Below are positions 32,620 to 41,143 of a DNA stretch of 41,630 nucleotides, piece by piece. Within the stretch, counting starts at the first letter, position 1; each line of letters opens with the position of its first letter. Under the pieces are notes generated by a model. The model saw only the letters and a list, made by a program, of their open reading frames with translations, made no database searches and was not told the origin of the DNA. Source of the stretch: Nitrospira sp. (lineage in GTDB: Bacteria > Nitrospirota > Nitrospiria > Nitrospirales > Nitrospiraceae); NCBI GenBank assembly GCA_025936075.1, contig JAICUC010000002.1, positions 1-41,630 on the forward strand, written 5' to 3'. The translations under genes were made by a program, and so were the position numbers.

Positions 32620-34257
32620 TTACACCGATACCGGTTCTTGCTCTTTCGGATTGACGCCTGCTGTATCCCGCTCTTCCGGTATCGCCTTGTCGATGGGTAC
32701 CAACATACGCGGGCCCGAGCCATCCGTGATGATGTTCCGCAAGGATTTGCGATGGTGCTGCCAATGGCTCTGAGCTACGGACGCCATCCGCTTGTCGACA
32801 CCTCCAGACCATAGCCATACCAGAAGGCCGATGCAGACATAGAGGCCGAAAATAACCAGGCTGGAAAACGGACACCATGGCGAGATGACAGCCATAACTT
32901 GCGGAATCGGCGCCATAACATATCCCGATCCGGCAACATGAAGCATGGCCACAACAACGGCATATATGGAGGCTGCAGCAAACACACGATAGGACCATTT
33001 TCCACTCTTGACGGTTGCGCTCAGACCATCGAGTAGGGATCTGTCTCTTCCTTGACGTTCATCCGCATCCTCAACGCGAATCACCTGTTTCTCGATTCTT
33101 TCGAGAGTATTCTGAGACGGCCATGTGCGTGCCCCTCTCGTTCCGACCACCTGAAACCGATTAGGAATGTTGACGGGCGCATAGCATCCGGTGGAGTTGG
33201 CAATACGCTCAAAGACGCTCACATGAATCTTCGGAGAAACCATATGGTGTTCACGGCACAGCGTGGCGACATTGCGCGGGTCCCACCGATAGTACACTCC
33301 CAATCCGGCACGAGCATCATAGAGTTCATCATGGACATCCTGGTGTGTGTGCACATAATCGCGATCCGTCTTAATGAAACGCAACCGATCGTGCTCGTCT
33401 TTCGCGCTGATCTCCGCTTCCGCCATCATCCAGTCTAACGCGACCAAGGACATGCCGTGCTTGACATACCCGCCACCCACGTTGGAATGCACGCCGGCAA
33501 ACCAGACCTGATCGACTTGTCCGGCAGGAATCTCATTTTCGTTCCACAATTCCGGGTAGAATGTCCGCCGATCGTCGTCGATGGACAGAGCATGACAAGC
33601 CCGCTTGATACAGCGGCTCGGCGTCAATTCAGAAAACCGCATAGGGTAGAACCAATTGATCAACGTCCGTAGCCCCTCATGCGGCACCCCGATCGCTGCG
33701 ACCGTATCCCATACCCCGACAAATTCAATGGAAACTTCGTAGGCCTCGTACGGCTTTTGATTGAGAGCGCGTGAATCATCTGTCGCCTGGTTGTGGTGCC
33801 GCTCACTGTCCGACACACGCTTGAACGATTGTTTGCGGAACTCCCTCCAACAGTGTTTGACACGTTGTTTGACCGATGCTTCGCTGATGTCCTGAATATT
33901 CAGAATGCCGCAGCATTGGATCAAGCCCGACAAAGCTCTGACCGTATATGCGCCCCGGCTGAATCCGAAGAGGTAGATGTGATCGCCTGGCTCATAGACG
34001 TGCACCAATTCCGTGTAGAGTTGCCTGACGTTCTTCGCAAACCCGAAGCCGAAGGCTTCTCCAACCAATTTGAGCGGAACCAAGCGAGACGTCCCCACTC
34101 CATCGTCATAAAACGCGACTTGCGGCTTTAAGGTCGGATTGTATTTATGTGCCTGGATATCAACGGCCTCGTACAGTTTGAAGACATTGGTGCCGCGCGC
34201 TTTGATCGCGGTATTGCCTGTTCCATCCGAACACAACACGATGTTCTTGCCCGGCAT
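32620..34257 (-). CDS. DUF2235 (Tle1-like) alpha/beta hydrolase with membrane C-terminus
   Basis: The 545-residue protein has the DUF2235 domain, the fold of Tle1-type phospholipases. It starts KNIVLCSDGTGNT, and the nucleophile elbow IYLFGFSRGAYTVRAL lies near residue 97. FVGVWDTVAAIG and VWFAGVHSNVGGGY (acid and His regions) are also seen. The C-terminal third carries two or three hydrophobic membrane helices (about 420-490). No VgrG, PAAR or immunity gene is nearby, so a role as a type VI effector is not supported. A resident membrane lipase or esterase is more likely. An AAGGGGG site precedes the ATG. Confidence 0.85.
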   Translation of the reverse strand: MPGKNIVLCSDGTGNTAIKARGTNVFKLYEAVDIQAHKYNPTLKPQVAFYDDGVGTSRLVPLKLVGEAFGFGFAKNVRQLYTELVHVYEPGDHIYLFGFSRGAYTVRALSGLIQCCGILNIQDISEASVKQRVKHCWREFRKQSFKRVSDSERHHNQATDDSRALNQKPYEAYEVSIEFVGVWDTVAAIGVPHEGLRTLINWFYPMRFSELTPSRCIKRACHALSIDDDRRTFYPELWNENEIPAGQVDQVWFAGVHSNVGGGYVKHGMSLVALDWMMAEAEISAKDEHDRLRFIKTDRDYVHTHQDVHDELYDARAGLGVYYRWDPRNVATLCREHHMVSPKIHVSVFERIANSTGCYAPVNIPNRFQVVGTRGARTWPSQNTLERIEKQVIRVEDADERQGRDRSLLDGLSATVKSGKWSYRVFAAASIYAVVVAMLHVAGSGYVMAPIPQVMAVISPWCPFSSLVIFGLYVCIGLLVWLWSGGVDKRMASVAQSHWQHHRKSLRNIITDGSGPRMLVPIDKAIPEERDTAGVNPKEQEPVSV

Positions 34258-34702
34258 GCGACACCCCCTTATCTACACTCCAGGATTTCGGGCTGTCTTT
34301 TAGTCACTCCCGGTAACTGGGACCCGCTGTTACTTGCAGTCACAGCAAACCTCATACCTCTTAACATGGTTGAAGGGACTCCTTGTTCTACAGAGGTTTA
34401 GAAAGCGTACTCAGATAGCAGAGAGAGCGAGTCGGCAGGCCTGTATCACTATGGATAAAGAACTGAATCTAAATTGATTCACAAGAGTGCGTCAGATTCG
34501 GAGAGGGGCCGGTTTACAAATCCATGAGCTCTTGTAAGGGAGCCCTGCTTTGCGTTTGCCCACCTCCCTACCCATTCCTGGTTCGATTTGGAGTGGTCTT
34601 GGCGCGTGCTATGAAACGCCTATACGAAATCGCCATTGCTCTCCTGGTGCCTGAAGTCGTTTCAAATCAGGATTCTGCGTATACAAAGGCCATATCTTCA
34701 AC
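34258..34702. other. Intergenic region
   Basis: About 445 nt between two minus-strand genes with no recognisable gene. A plus-strand reading at 34524-34832 overlaps the next gene and lacks family resemblance. It should contain the promoter of the DUF2235 gene, but I could not pick out convincing hexamers. Confidence 0.4.
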
Positions 34703-34999
34703 TCATCCAACCGAAGGTCTGGTACCTCCGGCGTCTTCGGCTGCGAGTACCCGTTCTGCTTGCCCGATCGCATCCCGCAAGACCTTCAGACTCTTCCCTG
34801 ATTTCCTTGCTTTCGGCATACGATCCACATAGCGGGATACCGCGAGCGTCAAATCACGCAACGTCTTTTTCAAATCATTCTCTTCCGTGAATTCCCCCGG
34901 CCCCGTGGCTCGCGCCAGCGCCAGGCGTCTGCGCGGACCCACATAGGGTTGCGGGGCGATCGGATTATCTTTTTCCAGCTCCGGCCGTCTGAATACCAT
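34703..34999 (-). CDS. Small basic protein of unknown function
   Basis: I do not recognise this 98-residue protein. It begins MVFRRPELEKDNPIAPQPY, is Arg/Lys-rich in the middle (DRMPKARKSGKSLKVLRD) and is probably helical in its second half. There is no signal peptide or membrane helix. The ATG at 34999 follows GGGAG at about 7 nt. An upstream start at 35050 would add 17 residues without support. It sits 113 nt downstream of the ICMT-like gene. Confidence 0.6.
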   Translation of the reverse strand: MVFRRPELEKDNPIAPQPYVGPRRRLALARATGPGEFTEENDLKKTLRDLTLAVSRYVDRMPKARKSGKSLKVLRDAIGQAERVLAAEDAGGTRPSVG

Positions 35000-35112
35000 T
35001 GTATTTCTCCCAAGAGTAGGCACTGTATCATCACACTCGGCGGTTTGCACGGCATCCCTCGTGCCATTTCAACACGAGCCTCTCCCTATGGATGGAGTCA
35101 GCCTTACCGTGA

Positions 35113-35784
35113 TCAAATTTTAGGTTGTCGTGCCCCCTTCTTCCATGAAGGGATAAAGGCCGGTGTCTCTGTTGCATATTGATCGTACGCCTCACCGAAT
35201 CGCGCACGAGTTTCGGCTTCTTCTTCGCGAGCCAGATGGATATACAGCCCCACGAGCACGGGAAACATGAACAGAGTTGGAATGGTCGGCCACTGAAGAA
35301 CAAAACCCAGCATGATCATGATGAAGGCGATGTACTGCGGATGTCTGATCAGGGCATAAGGTCCCGTCATGGCCATGGTTTGGTCTCGTTGTGCCCAATA
35401 CAAGATACGCCATGAGAGCGCGAGCAGGATCAGCCCTACGAAGACCAGCAACTCGCTGAAAATATGCAAAGGGCTAGAGTGCGCTGGGCCTTGTCCGTCC
35501 AGCAAGACGTGCCAGAAATGGCCGGTATCATGAGCAAACGGATCCACCTCGGGATAATGGCTCGCGAGCCAGTCGGAGAGCAAATAGATGCTCAAGGGAA
35601 ATCCGTACATCTCCGCAAACAGCGCCACGATAAACGCGGAGAAAACACCCAGCGACCTCCAATCACGCCCCGTTCGTGGGCGCGTAAAGCTCAGTGCGAA
35701 AACAATGAAGAAAAGAGAATTGACGAAGACAAGCCACCACACCCCATAGCTTGCATCATTATCCATCGGCAGATCTTCCGACAT
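35113..35784 (-). CDS. Isoprenylcysteine carboxyl methyltransferase-like membrane protein
   Basis: The 223-residue protein has four or five membrane helices. Its C-terminal signature is that of the ICMT/PEMT phospholipid methyltransferase superfamily: TGPYALIRHPQYIAFIMIM near residue 140, then HLAREEEAETRARFGEAYDQY with the SAM-contacting Glu pair, and TPAFIPSW. Bacterial members methylate lipids or other small hydrophobic acceptors, but the substrate here is unknown. An ATG at 35766, six codons in, has the better site (GGAAG) and may be the true start. Confidence 0.83.
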   Translation of the reverse strand: MSEDLPMDNDASYGVWWLVFVNSLFFIVFALSFTRPRTGRDWRSLGVFSAFIVALFAEMYGFPLSIYLLSDWLASHYPEVDPFAHDTGHFWHVLLDGQGPAHSSPLHIFSELLVFVGLILLALSWRILYWAQRDQTMAMTGPYALIRHPQYIAFIMIMLGFVLQWPTIPTLFMFPVLVGLYIHLAREEEAETRARFGEAYDQYATETPAFIPSWKKGARQPKI

Positions 35785-35944
35785 GGTCCGTTAGGTTCAG
35801 CATTGCACGTAGCCTACTGAGAATCGAATCCATGTCTGCCCTGATCAAGCAGTGATCCGAAACCTAAACCAAAAGCGAGGGAATAATACCTGGCGGATAG
35901 CGGGCTTTGGAACGAGCCCCCAAAGCGGATTCTGGGGTGAGCTG

Positions 35945-36484
35945 CTACAGTTTGCAGGCATCCTCATTGAGCTCTGGACCAGGGATCGGATGTTGGCGAA
36001 CCTGCTTCACGTAATTGCGGCAGTCCATCTCAGCTCCTTCCTTCGTCGACTTGCCCTCGTTGATCAAACGCCGCCATTGAGCAATCCGTACCGCAAACGG
36101 ATCGTACCGGCATACGTCTTTCCCAGAGGGCGGCCCGGCCAGTTGTTCGCACTTGGTCACCCAGAGTTCCGGTGTCAGCGCGCCGCTCTCCGCGGACCTT
36201 GTCAGTTCATAAAGTTTGTCGGCAAATGACCCGAATTCACAGACTGCAGGATCCACAGGAGGTGGAGCCGCATGATTCCGATCGACCGTATTCAGCATCT
36301 GACGACAGTTGGTTTCACCGGCCTCTTTCGAGATCAGCCCCTTTTCGATCTGCCGTTTGGTTTCCGTCCGCCGCTCATCGAACTCAGATTTTGATAGGAG
36401 CGCCGGGGCTCCGACCAGCATGGCCGTCGTGGTCGGACAACCAGCCAGAACAAATGGCAATAGAGCAAGGAGAAGTCGTCGCAT
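35945..36484 (-). CDS. Lipoprotein with three internal repeats
   Basis: The 179-residue protein has a lipoprotein signal (LLLALLPFVLAGC). The mature part holds three similar units, each a helix pair ending in Cys followed by a short stretch. Unit cores are KRQIEKGLISKEAGETNC, AESGALTPELWVTKC and WRRLINEGKSTKEGAEMDC. The six or so cysteines could form disulfides in the periplasm. I do not know the family. The ATG at 36484 is preferred over a TTG at 36490 and has GTGAG 6 nt upstream. Confidence 0.7.
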   Translation of the reverse strand: MRRLLLALLPFVLAGCPTTTAMLVGAPALLSKSEFDERRTETKRQIEKGLISKEAGETNCRQMLNTVDRNHAAPPPVDPAVCEFGSFADKLYELTRSAESGALTPELWVTKCEQLAGPPSGKDVCRYDPFAVRIAQWRRLINEGKSTKEGAEMDCRNYVKQVRQHPIPGPELNEDACKL

Positions 36485-36740
36485 CAGCAACTCACTTTCA
36501 AGATCGAAGAGGCCGCCCGGTCGATCGTGCGCGGATCATACGGACAGCGTCCACCCAGATCAAGAATTTTCACACTCTGACCCTTACGTCTCTTCACGTG
36601 TGAATAAGAAGCTCTGAAGACGTACCGAACAGGACTAGGACAAGAAATTCGGCTTGATGAGGAACCTGACTCTTTTTCTTTATTGCTTCGGACCCGATGT
36701 TTTCCCTATGGATTCACGATGACCTGGAACACACACCATC

Positions 36741-37775
36741 TCACCGTCTGCCTGTCTTCAGTTTTGCGTAATGAGAGCAGCCTTTTGGCTCTCTGAGATC
36801 ACACGCTTTCCCGTAATACTTGAGTGCTTCAGCATCATCCGGCTTGATCCCCCTCCCGACTTGATAGACCATGCCGAGATGGATACAACCCTTGGCGTCC
36901 CCTGCATCACAGGCCTTCCTATAAAGGTTGGCGGCTCGAAGGTCGTCCTGCTTGATGCCGGTTCCCTGAGCATACATCACACCGAGATTGGCGCAGCCCC
37001 TCGCACTCCCCCCGTCACAGGCTTTTCTGTAGAAGTCGGCGGCTTGAAAGTTGTCCGGTTGGCCGCCCATTCCCTCGGCATGCATCACGCCAAGGTTGTA
37101 GCAGCCCCTCGCATTCCCCCCGTCACAGGCCTTCCTGTAGAAGGTGACGGCTTGAACGTCGTCCTGTTGAACCCCCGTCCCCTCGGCATACATCACGCCA
37201 AGGTTGTAGCAGCCCTTCATATTCCCCCCGTCACAGGCTTTCCTGGAGAAGGCAGCGGCTAGAGCATCATCCTGTTGAACCACCGCCCCTTCGGCATGCA
37301 TTACGCCAAGGTTGTAACAGCCCTTCGCATTCCCCCCATCACAGGCTTGTCTGTAGAAGTCGGCGGCTTGAACGTCGTCCTGTTGAACCCCAATCCCCTC
37401 GGCATACATCACGCCGAGATTGGCGCAGCCCTTCATACTTCCCCCGTCACAGGCTTTTCTAGAGAAGACAGCGGCTTGACCATCATCCTGTGGAACACCG
37501 GTTCCTTCGGCATAGACTACGCCAAGATTGGAGCAGCCGTTCGCGTCCCCGCCGTCACAGGCTTTCCTGAAAATGGCTGCAGCTCGACTGTCATCTTGCT
37601 TCACCCCCTCCCCTTTCATATACAACAAGCCTAGGGAGGTGCATGCCGTCGCAGTGCCTTTCTCACAGGCTGCTTTCACGTGTTGTGGCTGGTCGGCTGC
37701 CTCCGAGGATCTCAGCCCCGATGAAATCAATGCTCCGAGGATAATGAATGCGCATAGAAGAGAACGAACCGTCAT
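36741..37775 (-). CDS. Exported cysteine-rich Sel1 (Hcp-like) repeat protein
   Basis: The 344-residue protein has a signal peptide (LLCAFIILGALISSGL) and then eight full 36-residue Sel1 repeats plus a partial ninth. A typical unit is RKACDGGNARGCYNLGVMHA followed by EGxGxQQDDxQAxxFY. Each repeat carries the Cys pair (ACDGG...GC) that forms an intra-repeat disulfide in Helicobacter Hcp proteins. This predicts a rigid periplasmic or surface solenoid. The ATG at 37775 has GGAGG 7 nt upstream. An upstream reading to 38120 is not supported. Repeats 2-7 are also very similar at DNA level (108-bp period), so copy number could change by recombination. Confidence 0.87.
   Translation of the reverse strand: MTVRSLLCAFIILGALISSGLRSSEAADQPQHVKAACEKGTATACTSLGLLYMKGEGVKQDDSRAAAIFRKACDGGDANGCSNLGVVYAEGTGVPQDDGQAAVFSRKACDGGSMKGCANLGVMYAEGIGVQQDDVQAADFYRQACDGGNAKGCYNLGVMHAEGAVVQQDDALAAAFSRKACDGGNMKGCYNLGVMYAEGTGVQQDDVQAVTFYRKACDGGNARGCYNLGVMHAEGMGGQPDNFQAADFYRKACDGGSARGCANLGVMYAQGTGIKQDDLRAANLYRKACDAGDAKGCIHLGMVYQVGRGIKPDDAEALKYYGKACDLREPKGCSHYAKLKTGRR
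36775..37690. repeat. 108-bp tandem repeats encoding Sel1 units
   Basis: Blocks such as CCGTCACAGGC recur every 108 bp within the Sel1 gene. They stay in frame, matching 36 residues per unit, and the copies are degenerate but clearly homologous. Confidence 0.85.
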
Positions 37776-38271
37776 TGAGTAACCTCCGAGGAAGCGGAAA
37801 GTGTCGAACGGGCGAAGTCTAACGAGACAGGCGATCAGATTCAAGGCGGGAGCGAGACTCCTACTCCAAACATCAATTTTCCCACGGGTTCGGTCTCTGC
37901 CTCGCAAACACTTTATGAATGAGTTCTCAAATTTCCAGAAAACCATGAGTGCGTCGTTGTTTGGAGCGCCTGCTATACAATTCGTATTCAAGATTGTCAT
38001 CTTCACAAGATATTCAATATTCCTCACTGCCGGCGGAGCCGGCATTCGGCTCTTCACACCCGTTGCAAAGTGAATCGCGAAGGCGATACGATCGTCTTCC
38101 CTCTTTCTCTTTCCATTCATGAAGAGGGAAAAGCTCCGACATCGGTTCAGGCTTCACTTCAGGTGCTTCCGCTGAGCCTCCTTGGCGGTTTCATGTGCAC
38201 ATGAGTGTGTTGAAATCCAGTGGCGGGGATCCATGTGTGGTCACCGCGCCTTATCTACTTGTGGGTGAAAC
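37776..38271. other. Divergent intergenic region
   Basis: About 500 nt between the divergent Sel1 and OmpA-domain genes. Apart from a probable promoter for the Sel1 gene (37816-37844) I see no gene. Long readings through it on either strand lack family resemblance or ribosome-binding sites. Confidence 0.45.
37816..37844 (-). promoter_or_regulatory. Probable promoter of the Sel1-repeat gene
   Basis: On the minus strand TTGAAT (37844-37839), a 17-nt spacer and TAGACT (37821-37816) match four of six consensus bases in each hexamer. The predicted start is about 35 nt before the ATG. Confidence 0.45.
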
Positions 38272-40113
38272 ATGATCGTCAAGTTATCCGCCTTTGCCCT
38301 TGTATTCACCGCCATGTTGATCGGAAACGTGTCGGTTTCTATTGCCGCAGAAGGTTCAGACGACCAGTCGCCGCAAGACGAATCGGGCGTGATGCGAAAT
38401 GCTCTCCAGCAGGCCAGGCAAAAAATCACCGAGCTTGAGCGACAACTGGCGGGCGGCAATCTGGAGAGTGCAAAGCAACGGATCGGTGAGCTCGTTATCC
38501 AGCTCCGTGCAAAAGATAATGAGATCACAGGCCTGCGATCCAGCGCCCTCGAGAATTCCAAGCAGCTTCGAGATGATCTAGCGTCACAAACCGAGGAGCT
38601 CAACCAGGCCAAGCGCCGTATTGCCGAACTTGAACAACAGCTGGCAACGACGGGGAAAGGGCAGGAATTGGCCCAGGCCAAACGCCGCGCCGCCGACGCC
38701 GAACAACAGACGGCGAGAAAAGAACAAGAACTTGCCCAGGCTAAGCGCCGTATTGCCGAACTCGAACAACAGCTGGCAACGACGGGAAAAGGGCAGGAAT
38801 CGGCCCAGGCCAAACGCCGCGCCACCGAAGCCGAACAACAGATAGTGGCGGGGAAAGAGCAAGAGCTGGCGCAGGTCAAGCGTCGCCTCACCGAGGCAGA
38901 ACAGCAGATGGCGGAGAAAGAGCGGGAATTGGCCCAGGCTAAGCGCCGTGCCACTGAAGCCGACCTGCAGATGGCGGGGAAGGAGCAGGAATTGGCCCAG
39001 GCTAAGCGCCGCGCCGCTGAAGTCGACCAGCAGATGGCGGGGAAAGAGCAGGAATTGGCGCAGACCAAACGCCGTGTCACCGACGCGGACCAGCAGACGG
39101 CAGGGAAAGAACAAGAATTGGCCCAGGCTAAGCGCCGTATCACCGACGCGGAACAGCAGATAACGGGGAAAGAACACGAATTGACGCAAGCTAAACGCCG
39201 TGTCACCGACGCGGAACAGCAGACGGCAGGGAAAGAACAAGAATTGGCCCAGGCCAAGCGTCGTGTCACCGAAGCCGAACAACAAACGGCGAAGAAAGAG
39301 CAAGAGCTGGCGCAGGTCAAGGAGGATCTCAAACAAGTCACGCAAAAGCTGGCGGATCTCAATCCCCAACTTACGGCGAAAGACGCGGAACTTGCGCGCA
39401 CAAAGCAATTGCTGACGGACCTTGAGCTCAATTCATCCAAACAAGCCGGGCCGACTCCCGCTCAGGAGGAGAACCCTCCCTCGCTCGCTCTGCAACCTAT
39501 CGATCATAATCTCTCCTTGACCAACCTGCTCGGACCGGACTCGGAGGCCACCGATGATGAAGAAACATTCGCCTCAAGTAGTGACCTCGGCAAAATAAGC
39601 GAGAGTCTTACGAATCTCTTACAACCCGAACTCAAGAAGGGCAGTGCGGCCTTGAAGCAGCGAGGAAATAAATTGACCCTCGCATTGGCAACGGGTGAGT
39701 TATTTTCCCCAGGTGACGCGACGGTCACCCTAGGAGGGATCTCGTTGCTCGAGCGGGTCGGAGTCGTCTTGCACGGATTCCGCTACCAGAGCATAGAGGT
39801 TGCCGGGCATACCGACAATACACCGCTACGGAGCGACCCTCGGAAAGGATTTCGAGATAATGTCGAACTCTCCCGGACACGGGCTGAACGTGCCATTCAG
39901 ATACTGATCGGTGGGGGGCTGGAAGCCGACCGAATCAAAGCCGTGGGGTACGCAGACAGCAAGCCTATCGCGACGAATGATACCGAAAAAGGCCGGGGCA
40001 AGAATCGACGAATGGAAATCGTCATTACACAGGGGACAGAATCGGGTAGCACTGAGGGCGACGGAAAGGCGCAAGTCGGCAAGAAACCTCAAGATGCTCC
40101 ACTCAAACGGTAA
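38272..40113 (+). CDS. Exported coiled-coil protein with C-terminal OmpA domain
   Basis: The 613-residue protein has a signal peptide (LSAFALVFTAMLIGNVSVSIAA). A very long coiled coil follows, built at about 105-355 from some 11 copies of a 21- to 23-residue unit, for example LAQAKRRVTDAEQQTAGKEQ, equal to three heptads. After a Pro/Ser-rich linker comes an OmpA/MotB-type peptidoglycan-binding domain at about 465-590: VAGHTDNTPLRSD, NVELSRTRAERAIQIL, AVGYADSKPIATN and GKNRRMEIVI. It probably spans the periplasm with its C-terminus on peptidoglycan. The ribosome-binding site is weak. Confidence 0.88.
   Translation: MIVKLSAFALVFTAMLIGNVSVSIAAEGSDDQSPQDESGVMRNALQQARQKITELERQLAGGNLESAKQRIGELVIQLRAKDNEITGLRSSALENSKQLRDDLASQTEELNQAKRRIAELEQQLATTGKGQELAQAKRRAADAEQQTARKEQELAQAKRRIAELEQQLATTGKGQESAQAKRRATEAEQQIVAGKEQELAQVKRRLTEAEQQMAEKERELAQAKRRATEADLQMAGKEQELAQAKRRAAEVDQQMAGKEQELAQTKRRVTDADQQTAGKEQELAQAKRRITDAEQQITGKEHELTQAKRRVTDAEQQTAGKEQELAQAKRRVTEAEQQTAKKEQELAQVKEDLKQVTQKLADLNPQLTAKDAELARTKQLLTDLELNSSKQAGPTPAQEENPPSLALQPIDHNLSLTNLLGPDSEATDDEETFASSSDLGKISESLTNLLQPELKKGSAALKQRGNKLTLALATGELFSPGDATVTLGGISLLERVGVVLHGFRYQSIEVAGHTDNTPLRSDPRKGFRDNVELSRTRAERAIQILIGGGLEADRIKAVGYADSKPIATNDTEKGRGKNRRMEIVITQGTESGSTEGDGKAQVGKKPQDAPLKR
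38588..39340 (+). repeat. 63-bp tandem repeats encoding the coiled coil
   Basis: About 11 in-frame units of mostly 63 bp share blocks such as GCCCAGGCTAAGCGCCG. The first units are 66-69 bp long. The strong repetition makes the reverse strand open over 1 kb (38241-39440), but that reading is a shadow. Confidence 0.88.
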
Positions 40114-40203
40114 CCCATCGTTGACAGTGACGGTCTCATCTTTGCTGAGATCAATACTCCGAAGACCAATGAATGCGTGAAGAAGCGGGGCGGGACCGTG
40201 ACG

Positions 40204-40692
40204 TTACGGTTCCAGCCACTTGTACATGACCAACGCATCAACGTAGCCTTTGGATGGATGACGGAACGCTTTTGGTAAGCGACCCACCGTCGTGAAGCCA
40301 AGCTTGTTCCAAAGCCTGACCGCCCCTTCATTGCTGGACGCGACGAAATTGAACTGCATGGCCTTGTACCCAAGCTCCCGTGCAATCGCTTGAGAGTGCT
40401 TGCACATCGCCGTCGCGACCCCCCGTCCTCTGGCAGCCGATGAAACCATATAGCCACAATTACAGACATGATCGCCTGGACCGAGCTGATTCGTCCTTAT
40501 GTAGTATGTTCCCAGGATTTTCCCATTCTCTTCGAGCACATACGTTTTTCTCGGAGTATCAATCCAGAGCTGGATTGCTTGTTCTTGAGTGATGTCTCGC
40601 GGATATCCATAGGTCTCACCGGCGGCTGCGATCTCATGGAAAATCGGCCCAATCTGCGCAAAATCGTCTCGTGTCGCTTCTCGAATAGTCAT
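40204..40692 (-). CDS. GNAT-family N-acetyltransferase
   Basis: The 162-residue protein has the GNAT fold. It starts MTIREATRDDFAQIGPIF, the acetyl-CoA-binding motif A reads VSSAARGRGVATAMCKHS near residue 82, and motif B FNFVASSNEGAVRLWNKLGF follows near 115. This would acetylate an amine, but the substrate (small molecule or protein N-terminus) cannot be told. No strong ribosome-binding site is seen. It is convergent with the OmpA-domain gene. Confidence 0.9.
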   Translation of the reverse strand: MTIREATRDDFAQIGPIFHEIAAAGETYGYPRDITQEQAIQLWIDTPRKTYVLEENGKILGTYYIRTNQLGPGDHVCNCGYMVSSAARGRGVATAMCKHSQAIARELGYKAMQFNFVASSNEGAVRLWNKLGFTTVGRLPKAFRHPSKGYVDALVMYKWLEP

Positions 40693-40879
40693 GCCGCTTA
40701 ATTTGCTTGCTCCGAAAAGCCGGTGCGTAACAAAACTTCCTATGGCCCGGTCCGGTCGAGCTCTACCCTCCTGTGCGAGCTGCGAAGTCGAATGCCGTCA
40801 CGACATGCTCTTAGCCGACCTCTGATCGAACTCTCATACCTCTCTGGATCGCGCGTCGCTGCGTCTCAAGACACCTTCC

Positions 40880-41143
40880 TCATAGCCGACTTCGCAGCCG
40901 CTCATAGCCCTTCTTCAATTCGTCGATCGCCAGGCCCAGTGCGGCGCCGACAGATTCCGCCGTTTTACCGGCTTCCTCCCTGGCCGCCTCCAGCTTGGGC
41001 CTTATTTCCTCCCACTGACTTTCCAGGCGAGCCCATTCGTCCTTCGCGTCCGCCTTCGCGAGGCGAAGCTGGACGTGAAGCTCATCGCGCTGTTGCTTGA
41101 AATGCTCCAAGGCTTTGGTTATTTGCTCCTTTACGTCTTCCAT
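40880..41143 (-). CDS. Small helical (coiled-coil) protein of unknown function
   Basis: The 87-residue protein is almost entirely predicted helix, rich in Glu, Lys and Ala, starting MEDVKEQITKALEHFKQQ. It carries the segment WARLESQWEEIRPKLEAAREE and ends with basic residues. There is no signal peptide. It could be a cytoplasmic stress or structural protein, but I assign no function. The ATG at 41143 has AGGAG 10 nt upstream. A reading from 41215 is not supported. Confidence 0.7.
   Translation of the reverse strand: MEDVKEQITKALEHFKQQRDELHVQLRLAKADAKDEWARLESQWEEIRPKLEAAREEAGKTAESVGAALGLAIDELKKGYERLRSRL

Noticed and set aside
32620-34257. Type VI secretion effector reading of the DUF2235 protein
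   Set aside because: No VgrG, PAAR, Hcp tube or other secretion genes in the window, and the protein has its own membrane helices.
36775-37690. Regular 108-bp repeats that could suggest a CRISPR-like array
   Set aside because: The period is in frame and encodes Sel1 units. There are no unique spacers and no cas genes.
37801-38073. 90-codon plus-strand frame in the Sel1/OmpA gap
   Set aside because: No ribosome-binding site or recognisable domain. It overlaps the probable Sel1 promoter on the other strand.
38588-39340. Regular 63-bp repeats
   Set aside because: They encode coiled-coil heptads in frame, with no spacer structure.
38241-39440. 399-codon open frame on the minus strand, Ser/Cys/Arg-rich
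   Set aside because: It is the mirror of the 63-bp repeats in the OmpA-domain gene. The plus-strand reading has a signal peptide, heptads and an OmpA domain.
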